NCBI GenBank assembly: GCA_964388275.1
Contig: CAYLZD010000029.1
Span: forward strand, 1 to 54,220
Source of the DNA: JARYLZ01 sp964388275
Lineage (GTDB): Bacteria; Bacteroidota; Ignavibacteria; SZUA-365
Length of the DNA: 54,220 nt
Direction: 5' to 3'
Shown one piece after another: positions 1 through 8,733 of the stretch. The translations under genes and the position numbers were made by a program. Position 1 is the first letter of the stretch. Each line of letters begins with the position of its first letter. The notes beneath the pieces are model-generated. The model did not search any database and had not been told where the DNA came from. It saw nothing but the letters and a program-made list of their open reading frames with translations.

Positions 1-604
1 ATGCCGTGTCGTCCTTTCCATAGAAGAAACTGATGCCGGCGCGTTTCGTTTCATCACCGATTTCGAATTTCGCTCCTCCTCCCATTCGCCTGTAAGCCGC
101 CACCGCGTAGCGGTTCGTCGAGTCTTCCTCGACCGCGCGCTGCAGGCGCCCGTACACGGCCGAGAGGTAGAGGTTCTCCGGCTTGATCTCCACGCCCGCG
201 CCGAGGAAGCGCACGCCGGCGTTGGTGTAGCGGGACCAGGACAGCGAACGGTAGCCTGCATGCAGGGTCACCCACTCGTAGCGCGGAGAAATGCCGAACT
301 CATTGAACGGCTGCTGGAAATTCCGTTCGCGCTCTGAGAAGGCGAAGCTGAAGGGCGCTGATATGCCGTATATCCGCGCTGTTGCCGAACCGTTCACCAT
401 CCAGGAAAAGGGGGCCTTTCGCCTATCGATGCCCGAAATCGTGTTGCCTGTCAGCGTGGCGCCGATGCTGCCCTGCATGCTGAAGGGAGATGCGGATCCC
501 TGTTGGGAAAGCTCCTGCGCCGGAAGATAAACAGCCGCCGTGAGACCAATGCAGCATGCGGTCAGAAAAAGTTTTCCGCACAACGCTGAGTGCGATGAAG
601 ACAT
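1..604 (-). CDS. outer-membrane beta-barrel-like protein, N-terminal part (runs off the left end)
   Basis: An open frame runs from an ATG at 604 off the left edge with no stop, giving about 201 residues. It starts with a hydrophobic stretch typical of a signal peptide that ends near LPAQ. After that come alternating polar and aromatic residues (for example FSWMVNGSATARI, YEWVTLHAGYRSLSW) resembling amphipathic beta strands of an outer-membrane protein. No strong Shine-Dalgarno precedes the ATG, which is common in Bacteroidota. I do not recognise the family. The C-terminal part lies outside the window, so size and function cannot be judged. It is separated by 117 bases from the pseudogene on the same strand. 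Confidence 0.7.
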   Translation of the reverse strand, partial: MSSSHSALCGKLFLTACCIGLTAAVYLPAQELSQQGSASPFSMQGSIGATLTGNTISGIDRRKAPFSWMVNGSATARIYGISAPFSFAFSERERNFQQPFNEFGISPRYEWVTLHAGYRSLSWSRYTNAGVRFLGAGVEIKPENLYLSAVYGRLQRAVEEDSTNRYAVAAYRRMGGGAKFEIGDETKRAGISFFYGKDDTA

Positions 605-721
605 ACGGTACGTTACTTGATTTGAATGGACTGATCGATGCGGGTTTTGCCATCAGCGAAACCGGGCGTCGATTTAAGGCTGTGTTAGCCGATAATCGTA
701 GAACATAATCCGATCATCCTA

Positions 722-1440
722 CTAAAACAAGCAGTCTGCGCGCGGGCCCAATGGTTTTTTCCAGGGCAGCAGCATCAGCTTTCGTGACGCCGAACCGGTT
801 GCGGTGGAAATTCTCAGGGAATAATTTCCCCCGGGCAAGCCCGCGGTGTTCCATTGCAGCGTCCTTCAGCCCTCGTCGAGAAAACCTTCATGAAGGATCG
901 CGACTTCGCGGCCGAGAACGTCCGATACGGCTATTCTGGCGAAGACAGGAGAGCGGACGCCTATCGGGATATGGATGTCCCCCCTGCCCGGATTCGGGAA
1001 AGCGGCTCCCAAAGCGATGGACGTCGCATACGTCGGTTGCGATGGAAGTCCCGCGACGGCAGGCTCGCCGAATCCGTATACACCGGCGATGGCGGTGCCC
1101 GCGTAGGCATGCCCGGCGCCCACGGTTATTATAGATATCGAGGGTTCCTTCAGTCCTGAATTTTCCCAGACTGCCCGGGACGTGTCCATGACATGCACAC
1201 CGCCGTCGGCCGCGGACAACAACCGGCCATCGGGCAGCATGGCCAGGCCGTGGACACCCTGATCAGACAGGCCGTCGTTGATGCGGCGCCATCCATTTCG
1301 ATTCACGGACCTGTATACTCCGGACGGCCCGGGCACGGCGACAAAAACTTCGCCCCCGGCCGCCGACGCGACGGCGCCTGGGCGTTCGCGGCCGCCGCGA
1401 CAAGCAGCAGCGCCGCAATCGAATCGATATATCGAGAAAT
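722..1440 (-). pseudogene. decayed secreted T9SS-cargo protein (propeller-like fragment)
   Basis: Three lesions are visible. (1) A GGAGG at suitable distance is followed by ATT at 1440 instead of ATG, then a good signal peptide (ALLLVAAAANAQA). (2) The mature part continues only in another frame from about 1370 (GGEVFVAVPGPSGVYRS), consistent with one missing base in a G/C-rich run. (3) A TGA at 866-868 interrupts the T9SS sorting domain. In the same frame after the TGA the text resumes as WNTAGLPGGNYSLRI and ends in a Lys/Arg-rich tail at a TAG at 722-724. The sorting domain begins at AAFPNPGRGDIHI. The TGA is what a CGA-to-TGA change would give. The middle has short LPDGRLLSAADGGVHV-type repeats reminiscent of two-component-regulator or BNR propellers. 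Sequencing errors could explain one lesion but hardly all three. Confidence 0.7.
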
Positions 1441-1615
1441 CTTATTTCCTCCGTCAGAATCTGTTGAAAGTATTTTTACTTTTTTGAATCCGAACGCGTC
1501 GCCGGATCCGTCCGGGGCCTCTATACACGAAGCGAATCCCTGATCCGCGGCAGCAGCGAATGCCAGTCATTTTTCACACAAGTTGTTGTCATCGCCTTGC
1601 TACTCGCATCAGGGG

Positions 1616-2029
1616 TCAAGAGGCCATGACGGCCGGCTGCCGCATGCGCGCAACGAAGTTGTTCACGCCGTTCATAAGCGCGGTCATGGTGCGCGGGAAC
1701 ACGGCTCTGAATTCCTGTTCCGGCTCGCCGAAAAAGAGTTCGATCGAGGCCCAGACGTTGCCTCGAACCAGAAAACACTTCGCGACCTTCGAAAGGCCGT
1801 TGCTGTGCGAGATCGCGCTCAAAGCGCGCCCGCACTCATCGTCGTTGTCGATCTTCCAGAAATTCGGCATCACAATGCGGAAAAACTGGGGATCACTCTC
1901 GTCGATGATGATGAAAAACACCTTGCCCTCGTAACCGAAGCGAACGTCTCCGTCCTTGTCGATTTCGGGCCGGAAACCTTCGGACTGAAGGTACTCGAGA
2001 TAGATAGCGGCGCGTTCCTGCTTGCTCAT
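1616..2029 (-). CDS. YbjN / type III chaperone-fold protein
   Basis: The protein has 137 residues from the ATG at 2029, chosen because GGAGG lies five bases upstream; the frame is open further up to 2080 but without a better site. It has the look of the YbjN superfamily, which shares the CesT/YopN-type secretion-chaperone fold. An N-terminal helix (QERAAIYLEYLQSEGFRP) is followed by strands (DVRFGYEGKVFFIII), then the FRIVMPNFWKI segment, and a long helical C-terminus. There is no signal peptide or membrane segment, so it should be cytoplasmic. It lies 155 bases downstream of the anti-sigma gene on the same strand and could be the last gene of that unit. The exact role is unknown; peptide binding is known for the fold, and anything beyond that is inference. 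Confidence 0.6.
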   Translation of the reverse strand: MSKQERAAIYLEYLQSEGFRPEIDKDGDVRFGYEGKVFFIIIDESDPQFFRIVMPNFWKIDNDDECGRALSAISHSNGLSKVAKCFLVRGNVWASIELFFGEPEQEFRAVFPRTMTALMNGVNNFVARMRQPAVMAS

Positions 2030-2184
2030 GACATCCTCCGGGCTTTTAAGTTTTTTGACTGTCCGCACGCGCGCAGGCACGATGCCGTACGGCGATACGG
2101 ACGCATATATCCGTACATCGCCGGACGGGGCCGCTTCATGCAGTCTTGCCGGAATTTTTTTTCGGTTACAGGAAAAAGATACGA

Positions 2185-3225
2185 TCAGGGCTTGTCGACA
2201 TCGTCGATTTGACGGAGCATACGTCCGGCTTCGGACGCATATTTCCCGCCGCCTGAACTCAGGATCCGGAATTCCTCCCTCGCCTTCGATCCTTCATTCA
2301 GCAGGAGATGCGCTTGTCCTTTGTACCAATGCGCCTTGTCCCTGAGCGCGCCGTCTCCTGCGCCGGCGGCGCTGCTCAGCGGCCGCATGGCCTCGCGAGC
2401 CGAACCCGTCAGAAGGCGGCAAATGCCGAGATAGAGATTCGCCTCCGCGTGGCCGGGATTGAGAGCCGCGGCTCTCGAGAGCGGCCTTATCGCCCTGTCG
2501 TATTGTTTTCCGACGTAGAAGTCCATCCCCGCATGAAAAAGACTGTCCGCCGTGTCGTCGTCGCCGAAGCCCAGCAGCGCCACGGGCACGTAAGGCGCGG
2601 CTTCGACCTCGGCGAGCTGCGCGTACAAACCGCCGGGAATGTCCCCCGTTTCGGGAGCGCTCTCCGCCGCCGTGTCCCGCAGCGCGGACTTGTCGATGCC
2701 GGTCGTCGAATCCAGCGCCGCGACGGACTTATCCTGCTTCAGGCCCGTATCGGCCGGCAACAGTAGCAGCACTGCAACCATCACGATGACCAGCCCCAGT
2801 GCGGGCGCATAGGCAAGCGCGGGACTGCCGGTAAAACCGGAATATCTTTCCCGGAGAGAATGCAGCCGTCCGATCAGGCGTTCGCCGAGTCTCGGCCGAC
2901 TTTGCGGAACAGCAGGGGCAGCAGAAGCGACCGCGGCATCAGCGATACCGGCTTTCTCCCCGAGTCCGGCTTGCGCTTCCTCATTCATGGCATCGACCGG
3001 GACGGGGAGCCGGAATAACTCCTCCGGGGATCGGCGCAGCGCGGCGAAAGCCGGGGCGAATGTCCTTACCTGCTCGAAACAATACGGGCACGCGAACAGA
3101 TGCATCTCGAAAGCCCGTTTATCCTTCTCATCCAGCATGTCGAGCTCATAAAGATCCAGGTTCCGCCCTGTTTCGGGCGCCGTGCAACCTTCTGCTTCAG
3201 GATTATTATCGACAATGTGTTGCAT
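2185..3225 (-). CDS. zinc-finger anti-sigma factor with TM segment and C-terminal TPRs
   Basis: 346 residues. Near the N-terminus is a zf-HC2-like anti-sigma motif: LYELDMLDEKDKRAFEMHLF followed by CPYC, which gives H42-x3-C46-x2-C49. A low-complexity Ala/Pro linker leads to one hydrophobic segment (GLVIVMVAVLLLL, about residues 140-155). The rest carries two to three TPR-like units (YDRAIRPLSRAAALNPGHAEA, AREEFRILSS), presumably on the periplasmic side. Its ATG overlaps the last 20 bases of the sigma-like gene upstream, so the two are probably translationally coupled. From the family one expects the N-terminus to hold a sigma factor inactive at the membrane, with the outer TPR part sensing a partner. 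The TPR-rich CHAT protein encoded just upstream is the obvious candidate partner (inference). Confidence 0.75.
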   Translation of the reverse strand: MQHIVDNNPEAEGCTAPETGRNLDLYELDMLDEKDKRAFEMHLFACPYCFEQVRTFAPAFAALRRSPEELFRLPVPVDAMNEEAQAGLGEKAGIADAAVASAAPAVPQSRPRLGERLIGRLHSLRERYSGFTGSPALAYAPALGLVIVMVAVLLLLPADTGLKQDKSVAALDSTTGIDKSALRDTAAESAPETGDIPGGLYAQLAEVEAAPYVPVALLGFGDDDTADSLFHAGMDFYVGKQYDRAIRPLSRAAALNPGHAEANLYLGICRLLTGSAREAMRPLSSAAGAGDGALRDKAHWYKGQAHLLLNEGSKAREEFRILSSGGGKYASEAGRMLRQIDDVDKP

Positions 3226-4180
3226 AGAGTTCTTTGAACCGACTTTTACCGCGAGAGATCCATGAGGCTATCGTATTTTCATTATCAGTTTCCAAACCCG
3301 CAGCGCGGAGCTGAAACTTTATGAAGTCATAATAACGCGAGAACTTGTCGCTTAAATAGGTTTCGTATTTCTGCCAGTTGTACCAGGCGCACAACGCCAC
3401 TTTGTGTTTTTCGATCTCGATCCGATTCAAGCAGAAGCGGATGCAATCGCTCGTGTCGGCATCCACGGATACGTCAGCAGGTTCTTCATCCAGCGTGACA
3501 GGCATCTTCCCTGCCGCATGCCGGGCGCGTTTGATATTGTTGCCGAGTATTCCGTAACAGTGAGCGGCAAAACCGCTGCGGTGCTTCTCTCCCTTGTATT
3601 CCAGGTATGGTGTGTTCCCCTCATCTTTGACGCTGAGTTTGCCGGAATTTATCTGCTCAATAACCGTTGTCCAGGTATCGGCCATCACATCCTTCCATTC
3701 ATCATCAGAACAATTGGACAGCTTGTGCCTGACATTCCGGAACAGGCCGTTGTTCATCAGGTTGAAGAGACTGTTCCACTCGCCGTCATTGCATCCTTTG
3801 CGCATCGCCTCCAGGGCCAGGGCATCGATATTTACCCGCCCGTCCATACGGGATTTCAGAATATCAAGAGCGTATCCCGCGAAGCCGGCTTTACAATCCT
3901 CGCCGTCATGCGCGAGGCGGCCGTCTTCTTTGATTTTGAATCCCTCGCGTCTGATGTCGATCAGCAGTTCCTCGCAGACCTCCAGACTGACGTCCGTCTC
4001 GATGCGGGCTCTTGTGCGCTTCAGAACGCCCGGATACCTCAGGCGCGCCGCGCTTTCCCGCAGCAGAATGCAGAGGGCCGGCCGCAATTCATCCTCGATG
4101 TGCGAATAATCGGCCGATGCGATATCACGCGACGAGGCGAGCTCAATGAGGCTGCGCAACAGCTGTTCGACAGAAGGCAT
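3206..4180 (-). CDS. divergent sigma-70-like (ECF-type) factor
   Basis: 324 residues from the ATG at 4180 (MPSVEQLL). The frame is open to 4384, but that extension is Cys/Gly/Pro-rich and not protein-like. The middle (SLFNLMNNGLFRNVRHKL, then SDDEWKDVMADTWTTVIEQI) resembles sigma region 2. The C-terminal helices (KYETYLSDKFSRYYDFIK, ENTIASWISRGKSRFKEL) look like a region-4 helix-turn-helix that ends with the usual SRGKSRFKEL-type recognition helix. The main argument is context: its stop overlaps the start of a zf-HC2 anti-sigma gene. It is longer than a standard ECF sigma factor (about 200 aa), with an unknown helical N-terminal domain of about 130 residues. I am sure about the coding region, less so about sigma activity. 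Confidence 0.55.
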   Translation of the reverse strand: MPSVEQLLRSLIELASSRDIASADYSHIEDELRPALCILLRESAARLRYPGVLKRTRARIETDVSLEVCEELLIDIRREGFKIKEDGRLAHDGEDCKAGFAGYALDILKSRMDGRVNIDALALEAMRKGCNDGEWNSLFNLMNNGLFRNVRHKLSNCSDDEWKDVMADTWTTVIEQINSGKLSVKDEGNTPYLEYKGEKHRSGFAAHCYGILGNNIKRARHAAGKMPVTLDEEPADVSVDADTSDCIRFCLNRIEIEKHKVALCAWYNWQKYETYLSDKFSRYYDFIKFQLRAAGLETDNENTIASWISRGKSRFKELYATHCR

Positions 4181-4487
4181 ACGGGGGGTTGATTTCCTGG
4201 AAAATACGGACGACGCCCGTTTGAGTTTGTTTGATCCGCCGCCGAATTCTATGGAAAGCGGCACGAAAAAGCAAAATGCAACGTCTGCACGGCACGGACC
4301 GCCGCAGAGCCGCGGCACGGAGCGGAAAGTCGTCCCGGCGGCGGCAGCCCCCATGCAGCTGTGATGAAAGACGAAAGCGCCCACATGCGTATATCGCTCG
4401 CGGAGGGGTTTTCTTGCAACTGCTGAAAAATATTTCAGTCAGGATGCAAGCCTTACTTCAGAGGCAATTTGCTGTAACAGTGATTGA
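4181..4487 (-). other. gap between CHAT protease gene and sigma-like gene
   Basis: These 307 bases separate the stop of the CHAT gene from the start of the sigma-like gene on the same strand. The part next to the sigma gene is open in its frame but does not look coding. I see no hairpin followed by T's after the CHAT stop, so read-through into sigma/anti-sigma is possible. A stretch TTTTG, 19 bases, TAGAATTC just upstream of the sigma ATG is only a weak fit to the group's promoter pattern. Confidence 0.4.
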
Positions 4488-7400
4488 TTACTCCTTCGCC
4501 CTTCCCTCTGCCCCCGGATTCCCGGACAGGACGAAAGGCGCCCACAGGAAGGGATGGGCATATGAAATGCCGCCGATGCGCGTCCGGAGCAATTCAAGTT
4601 TGGCCATTCGCAGGGCCTCGACCTTCGAGTGACCCGCCGTTAGATTCCGGTAAAACACGGGCATCATCCTCGTCGAGCGTTCGTCCACGCTCCAGAGACT
4701 CATCAGCAGCGAACGCGCTCCCGCGCAGAGAAAGGCGCGGGTCAGTCCGACCACGCCTTCTCCACGGCTCAACTTCCCCAGACCCGTTTCACAGGCGCTG
4801 AGGGTGACCAGGTCGGCGTTCAAGTTCAGATTGAAAACCTCGTGAGCGTTCAGAAAGCCGTCCTCGCGTCCGGCGCTGTCCTGGGCCAGGACCACGAAGG
4901 AATAAAGCGGACGCCGTTCGTCGGCGACGGCATGCGAAGAGATGTACAGGTTCGGATAATGCCGGGCGCGTTCCTTGAGACGGGCTTCCGTGGCGTCCTT
5001 TCCCATGTGCAGGTCCGAGGGTGTCATCATCGCCGCCACCTCTGCGACATCCTTGCTCGCGAGCTCCCTGAAGCGGTATTTCCCGCCGGCTCTCAAGGAT
5101 ATTTCCGAAACTGTGTTATCCGCGCGGGCCGCAGCCGCATTTTTCAATGTGCCCAGGAACGGCGCTCCGAAACCAAGAAGTTTCCCTTCCATCGCCCCCG
5201 CGCCGGATGCGCTGTCCATAACCACGGCCAGCAAACCGGAGCCGGGCAGGTAAGAGATCGGATATTTCTCGATCAGATAGCGCAAGCCTTCATATTCCGA
5301 GAACAGAACGCCCGGCTCGCCGCGCATACGGGCGTCTTCGGTGACCAGAAGCTCGAAGGGCAGGAAATGCAGCGGTCCGTCCGGTACTATCAGCAATGGC
5401 GCGCCCGGCGACAAGTGCTTTTCGAGCGGCGCGAAAATATCCTTGTAAAGATTCCCGGCGAGGGAAACATCGAATCCGACGTCGGCGAGATTTTTTCCCT
5501 CGCGCACCTCCGCGAAAGGCCGGCGCAGTCGCGTGATCTTCTCGGCGAGTTCCACCGAGGTCAGGGGCAGCTCGACGAAGAACACCGAGTCGCCGCGCAG
5601 GATCCAGGCGTCGGAGCTCTCTTCGTTCGTGAAATACTCCACCAGTATCGAGCCGCGCGGCAGCATGCGCTGCACGGCTCGGATATCGAGGCGTCCGGCG
5701 GCGCCGGTTGCGTTCGACCAGCGCGGGCGCCTGCGCTCTATGGAGGCGAGCAGCGTGGCATGCCCGTCCAGCGATGTCTGCAGTTCATGCTCCGCCTTGC
5801 CGCGCATGGCGGTGTTGGAGAGAACTTCCCCGTTCCCCAGCTGCGCGTACAGTTCCCTGATACGAAATTCAAGAGCGTGGAGTCCGCGCAACTCAACGGG
5901 AGGCATATCGGCGCGTAACGACTGCCTGATCGCCTGCGCGGCCTCCCTCGCGCCGGCGGCGCGGAAGCGCTGCAAGTACTCGTACGCGTCATCGGTCCTG
6001 CCCGCGTCGAGCGCGGCCAGCACCAGAAGCTCGTACGCGTCCGAATGCCGGTCCAGGAAGGAGGTCCGGTCGGACTCACTGCGCAATGTGTTGCGGACGG
6101 ATTCGAGCTCTCGCGTCGATTTCTCGTACCATTCGATTGCTTCGTCATATCGCTTCAGTCGTCTGGCGATGTCGCCTCTTCGGACTTGCGCGTCATGCGC
6201 CATGATGGGATCCTTCAGGCGGCGGGCGATGGATTCGGCTTTTTGCAGGAAATCCAGCGACGCATCAAATTCATGCAAATCACGCATGACTTCCCCAATA
6301 TGCACGAATAATGTGCCGAGTCCATCCAGGTTGCCCGCCTCGAGATACATCCCGAAGGCCGGCACGTAATGCTGCAACGCTCTAGGGTAGTCTCCCATTC
6401 GCATAAACACCACTCCTGTCGCCATCAAAGCGAAGGTTTCGACATCTCGAAAACCCATCTCTCGCGCGAGGCAGATTGCTTCCCGGTAAGCCTCGAGAGA
6501 GAGAGAATCTCTCCCGAGCCGTTCGTACATGATCCCTATGCTTTTCAGAGAGGTTATGATGGATTTCCCGGCGCCGATTCTCAGGGCGAGATGCGACGCT
6601 CGCCGGTAATAATTCAGCGCGATTCCGGGATCGCCCAGCTTGTCGTACGAAGTGCCGATATTTTCCAGAATCGTGGCGGTTAAATTGTGCGCACCTATTT
6701 TTTCGGAAAGCCGCAGAGCCTCCTCCTGTAGTTGAAGCGCTTTGGAATAATCGCCCCGGTCCTGAAACACGTTAGCGAGATTATTCTGATTCGCGATCAC
6801 TCCCCGCGTATCGAGATATTTTCCGCCGTCCTCAATGGCTCTGGTGATGTACGCGATTGATGTATCGAGCATTCCCCGTTTTTTTGCGATGAGGCCGATG
6901 TTCCCGAACTGTGTCACGATCATGATTGCGTCGTTGATATCGAAAGCGCTTTGGAGAGCCTTCCGGAAATACATGTCAGCTTTATCATACATGCCGATAT
7001 TACCGTAAGCGGTTCCTACGGCCGAACAAGCCGCCATTCCGGATTTTTTGTCCGCCGATCCGCGCGCAATTCGCAGAGCCCGCTCAAGTGTTTCAATGGT
7101 CTCCAGATTCCGCCCTTGACTATTCAGCGCTATACCGATATTCGCTTGTGTCATGAGGGCATCACTCCGCATGCCGGCAGTTTCGTAAATATCGAGCGCA
7201 CGATAAAAACAATTCAACGCGGCTTCGTACATAGCTCGATTCGCGTACGCGGCGCCTGTATTCAACGCGTATCGCGCGACCGCGATCGAATCGCCCCGTG
7301 CAGTCGCCATGCGCAACGCCCTTTCACCGCACACCGCCGCTTCTTCGTTTCTTTCGAGGTCAGAAAGACCGGCAATTTTGTTGCCCAGTGTCATTTCCTG

Positions 7401-8366
7401 ATATTTTATCTCTTGCAGTTCCACGGCCATCTCGAGAGCGCGATCGTAGGCCGCAAGCGCCTCCTCCAATCGTCTTTGAGCCCTCAAGGAATTCGCAAGA
7501 GCTCCGGTATGAAACATTTCCGACCTGCGGTCCGCCAAAGATCGTGCGAGTATCAACGCTTTGTTTATCTGTTTCGTCGCTCTTTCCGGTTCCCGGAGAT
7601 CATCATAAGTGTACCCGACAAGTCCTGTAAGCGCGGCTTCATATTCCAGGTCGTGCATTATCGAAGCTACGCTGCATCCCCTGTAGAAAGATGCCTGAGC
7701 GTCCGAAATTCTTCCCATCTGTTGTTCGACCACACCCTTATGGTAGTAAACGATAGGCGCGCTCGAATCAATCTCTAGACTCCTCACGAACTCTTGCAAG
7801 CCCGACTCCAAATCCCGCATACGCCAGCGCAGAATCCCGATACCCATATGCAAGGCTCCCTGCTTATTATCGACGGCGAGTCTTCGCTGCATCCATGAAG
7901 CAATTGTGTCGAAGTGCTCGGACGCTTCGGGTATGTTCGCAAGACGCATGTATGCATCGTGAAAGTCCGGTCTCAGCTCAATGCACTGCTTCAGTTCCTT
8001 CTCAGCACCAGCCAGGTCATGACCGGATGCCAGGATAGCCGACCTGCCGTAATGCGCGCCCGCGCGCTTAGGTTCCAAGGCGAGCAGGGAGTCAAAGAAG
8101 CGTCTGCCTTCGGATACCGCGCTGTCCTTGATGAAAGCCGTCGCCACCAGCCTGTATGTCCGAAGCAGATCCGGCTTTTCTCGGATCAGAATAGTCCCCA
8201 GCCGTATCGCTTCCCTCGCCTCGCCGCGGTTCACGCAGCGCAGGACATCGTGATAACGGTCGGCGGCTTCCGCCGGAATCTGTGCGAGCAGGCCGGAGCC
8301 CGCTCCTGAAAGGATCGGCAGGAAAATGAGAGAAAATATCACCCTGTGTGCGACGGCGTTGATCAT
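4488..8366 (-). CDS. secreted TPR-CHAT (caspase-like) protease
   Basis: 1292 residues. A signal peptide (VIFSLIFLPILSGAGSGLLA) precedes about 20 TPR-type helical repeats over residues 30-830 (patterns such as YYRRASHLALRIGAG and EEALRLSEKIGAHN). A helical linker and a C-terminal CHAT domain follow (about 930-1290). CHAT domains are caspase/separase-clan cysteine peptidases. The catalytic dyad is present: His1145 in YISSHAVAD and Cys1192 in TLSACETGLG. The usual GEGVVGLTRAFL and LWSVDE segments follow the Cys, so the enzyme looks intact. Unlike cytoplasmic CHAT effectors it carries a signal peptide, so it should act in the periplasm or outside. It shares strand and neighbourhood with the sigma and anti-sigma genes, which suggests that it senses or cleaves an envelope partner (inference). 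Translation may be coupled to a leader ORF whose TGA overlaps this ATG. Confidence 0.9.
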   Translation of the reverse strand: MINAVAHRVIFSLIFLPILSGAGSGLLAQIPAEAADRYHDVLRCVNRGEAREAIRLGTILIREKPDLLRTYRLVATAFIKDSAVSEGRRFFDSLLALEPKRAGAHYGRSAILASGHDLAGAEKELKQCIELRPDFHDAYMRLANIPEASEHFDTIASWMQRRLAVDNKQGALHMGIGILRWRMRDLESGLQEFVRSLEIDSSAPIVYYHKGVVEQQMGRISDAQASFYRGCSVASIMHDLEYEAALTGLVGYTYDDLREPERATKQINKALILARSLADRRSEMFHTGALANSLRAQRRLEEALAAYDRALEMAVELQEIKYQEMTLGNKIAGLSDLERNEEAAVCGERALRMATARGDSIAVARYALNTGAAYANRAMYEAALNCFYRALDIYETAGMRSDALMTQANIGIALNSQGRNLETIETLERALRIARGSADKKSGMAACSAVGTAYGNIGMYDKADMYFRKALQSAFDINDAIMIVTQFGNIGLIAKKRGMLDTSIAYITRAIEDGGKYLDTRGVIANQNNLANVFQDRGDYSKALQLQEEALRLSEKIGAHNLTATILENIGTSYDKLGDPGIALNYYRRASHLALRIGAGKSIITSLKSIGIMYERLGRDSLSLEAYREAICLAREMGFRDVETFALMATGVVFMRMGDYPRALQHYVPAFGMYLEAGNLDGLGTLFVHIGEVMRDLHEFDASLDFLQKAESIARRLKDPIMAHDAQVRRGDIARRLKRYDEAIEWYEKSTRELESVRNTLRSESDRTSFLDRHSDAYELLVLAALDAGRTDDAYEYLQRFRAAGAREAAQAIRQSLRADMPPVELRGLHALEFRIRELYAQLGNGEVLSNTAMRGKAEHELQTSLDGHATLLASIERRRPRWSNATGAAGRLDIRAVQRMLPRGSILVEYFTNEESSDAWILRGDSVFFVELPLTSVELAEKITRLRRPFAEVREGKNLADVGFDVSLAGNLYKDIFAPLEKHLSPGAPLLIVPDGPLHFLPFELLVTEDARMRGEPGVLFSEYEGLRYLIEKYPISYLPGSGLLAVVMDSASGAGAMEGKLLGFGAPFLGTLKNAAAARADNTVSEISLRAGGKYRFRELASKDVAEVAAMMTPSDLHMGKDATEARLKERARHYPNLYISSHAVADERRPLYSFVVLAQDSAGREDGFLNAHEVFNLNLNADLVTLSACETGLGKLSRGEGVVGLTRAFLCAGARSLLMSLWSVDERSTRMMPVFYRNLTAGHSKVEALRMAKLELLRTRIGGISYAHPFLWAPFVLSGNPGAEGRAKE

Positions 8367-8395
8367 GGCTGCATGACATGGACGTGATTGGGCAT
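8363..8395 (-). CDS. 10-codon leader ORF overlapping the CHAT gene start
   Basis: A strong GGAGG lies five bases before an ATG at 8395 that encodes MPNHVHVMQP and stops at TGA 8365-8363. The TGA overlaps the ATG of the CHAT gene as ATGA. The CHAT ATG itself has no Shine-Dalgarno, so ribosomes ending on the leader could restart on it. This is direct from the sequence; that the leader is translated is inference. Confidence 0.4.
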   Translation of the reverse strand: MPNHVHVMQP

Positions 8396-8434
8396 TAATA
8401 CCTCCGACTTCCGCGTTGAGCGGTTAAATACAAA

Positions 8435-8444
8435 ATCACGTGAT
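8435..8444. promoter_or_regulatory. palindrome ATCACGTGAT, possible operator
   Basis: A perfect 10-base palindrome sits about 70 bases upstream of the CHAT start and is followed, on the minus strand, by an AT-rich TTTTGTATTTAA segment that could hold the promoter. The next same-type features are the divergent cytochrome promoter and its dyad. A short palindrome can occur by chance, so this is weak. Confidence 0.3.
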
Positions 8445-8591
8445 CCAAACCAATCACATCCCCTGCCCCGCCCGGCAGTGTTTCGGAAGGCAGCACGGGC
8501 GGCTCATCGATCCGGCAGTCAATGCGCGACTTTCAGCGCGATCGCGGTTGCGGTCAGTTCAAATCCCGAAATTTCCGGAACAAGGCCTCTA

Positions 8592-8634
8592 TTGACATTG
8601 CATGGGACTTGCGATATTTTGGCCGTGAAATATC
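8592..8634 (+). promoter_or_regulatory. promoter of the cytochrome gene with overlapping dyad
   Basis: TTGACA (8592-8597), a 17-base spacer and TATTTT (8615-8620) form a good promoter about 100 bases before the cytochrome gene. A perfect inverted repeat overlaps the -10 element: GATATTT (8613-8619), eight bases, AAATATC (8628-8634). A repressor bound there would block the promoter, so the cytochrome may be switchable. The rest of the 8396-8733 gap shows nothing else recognisable. Confidence 0.45.
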
Positions 8635-8733
8635 CCGATTGCTTGAGGGGTGCGCTGAATCGGGAGAAGAGACGAACAACCCGCACAATTAAACCGACGG
8701 CCACAATTTCTGCACCTTTTGAGGAGGCACGCC

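Noticed and set aside
423..653. 76-codon minus-strand frame overlapping the partial outer-membrane gene
   Set aside because: It is the shadow frame; the real reading frame has the signal peptide and runs off the left end.
4488..8366. type III-E CRISPR (Craspase-like) system around the CHAT protein
   Set aside because: There is no gRAMP/Cas7-11, no Cas gene and no repeat array in the window, and this CHAT protein has a signal peptide.
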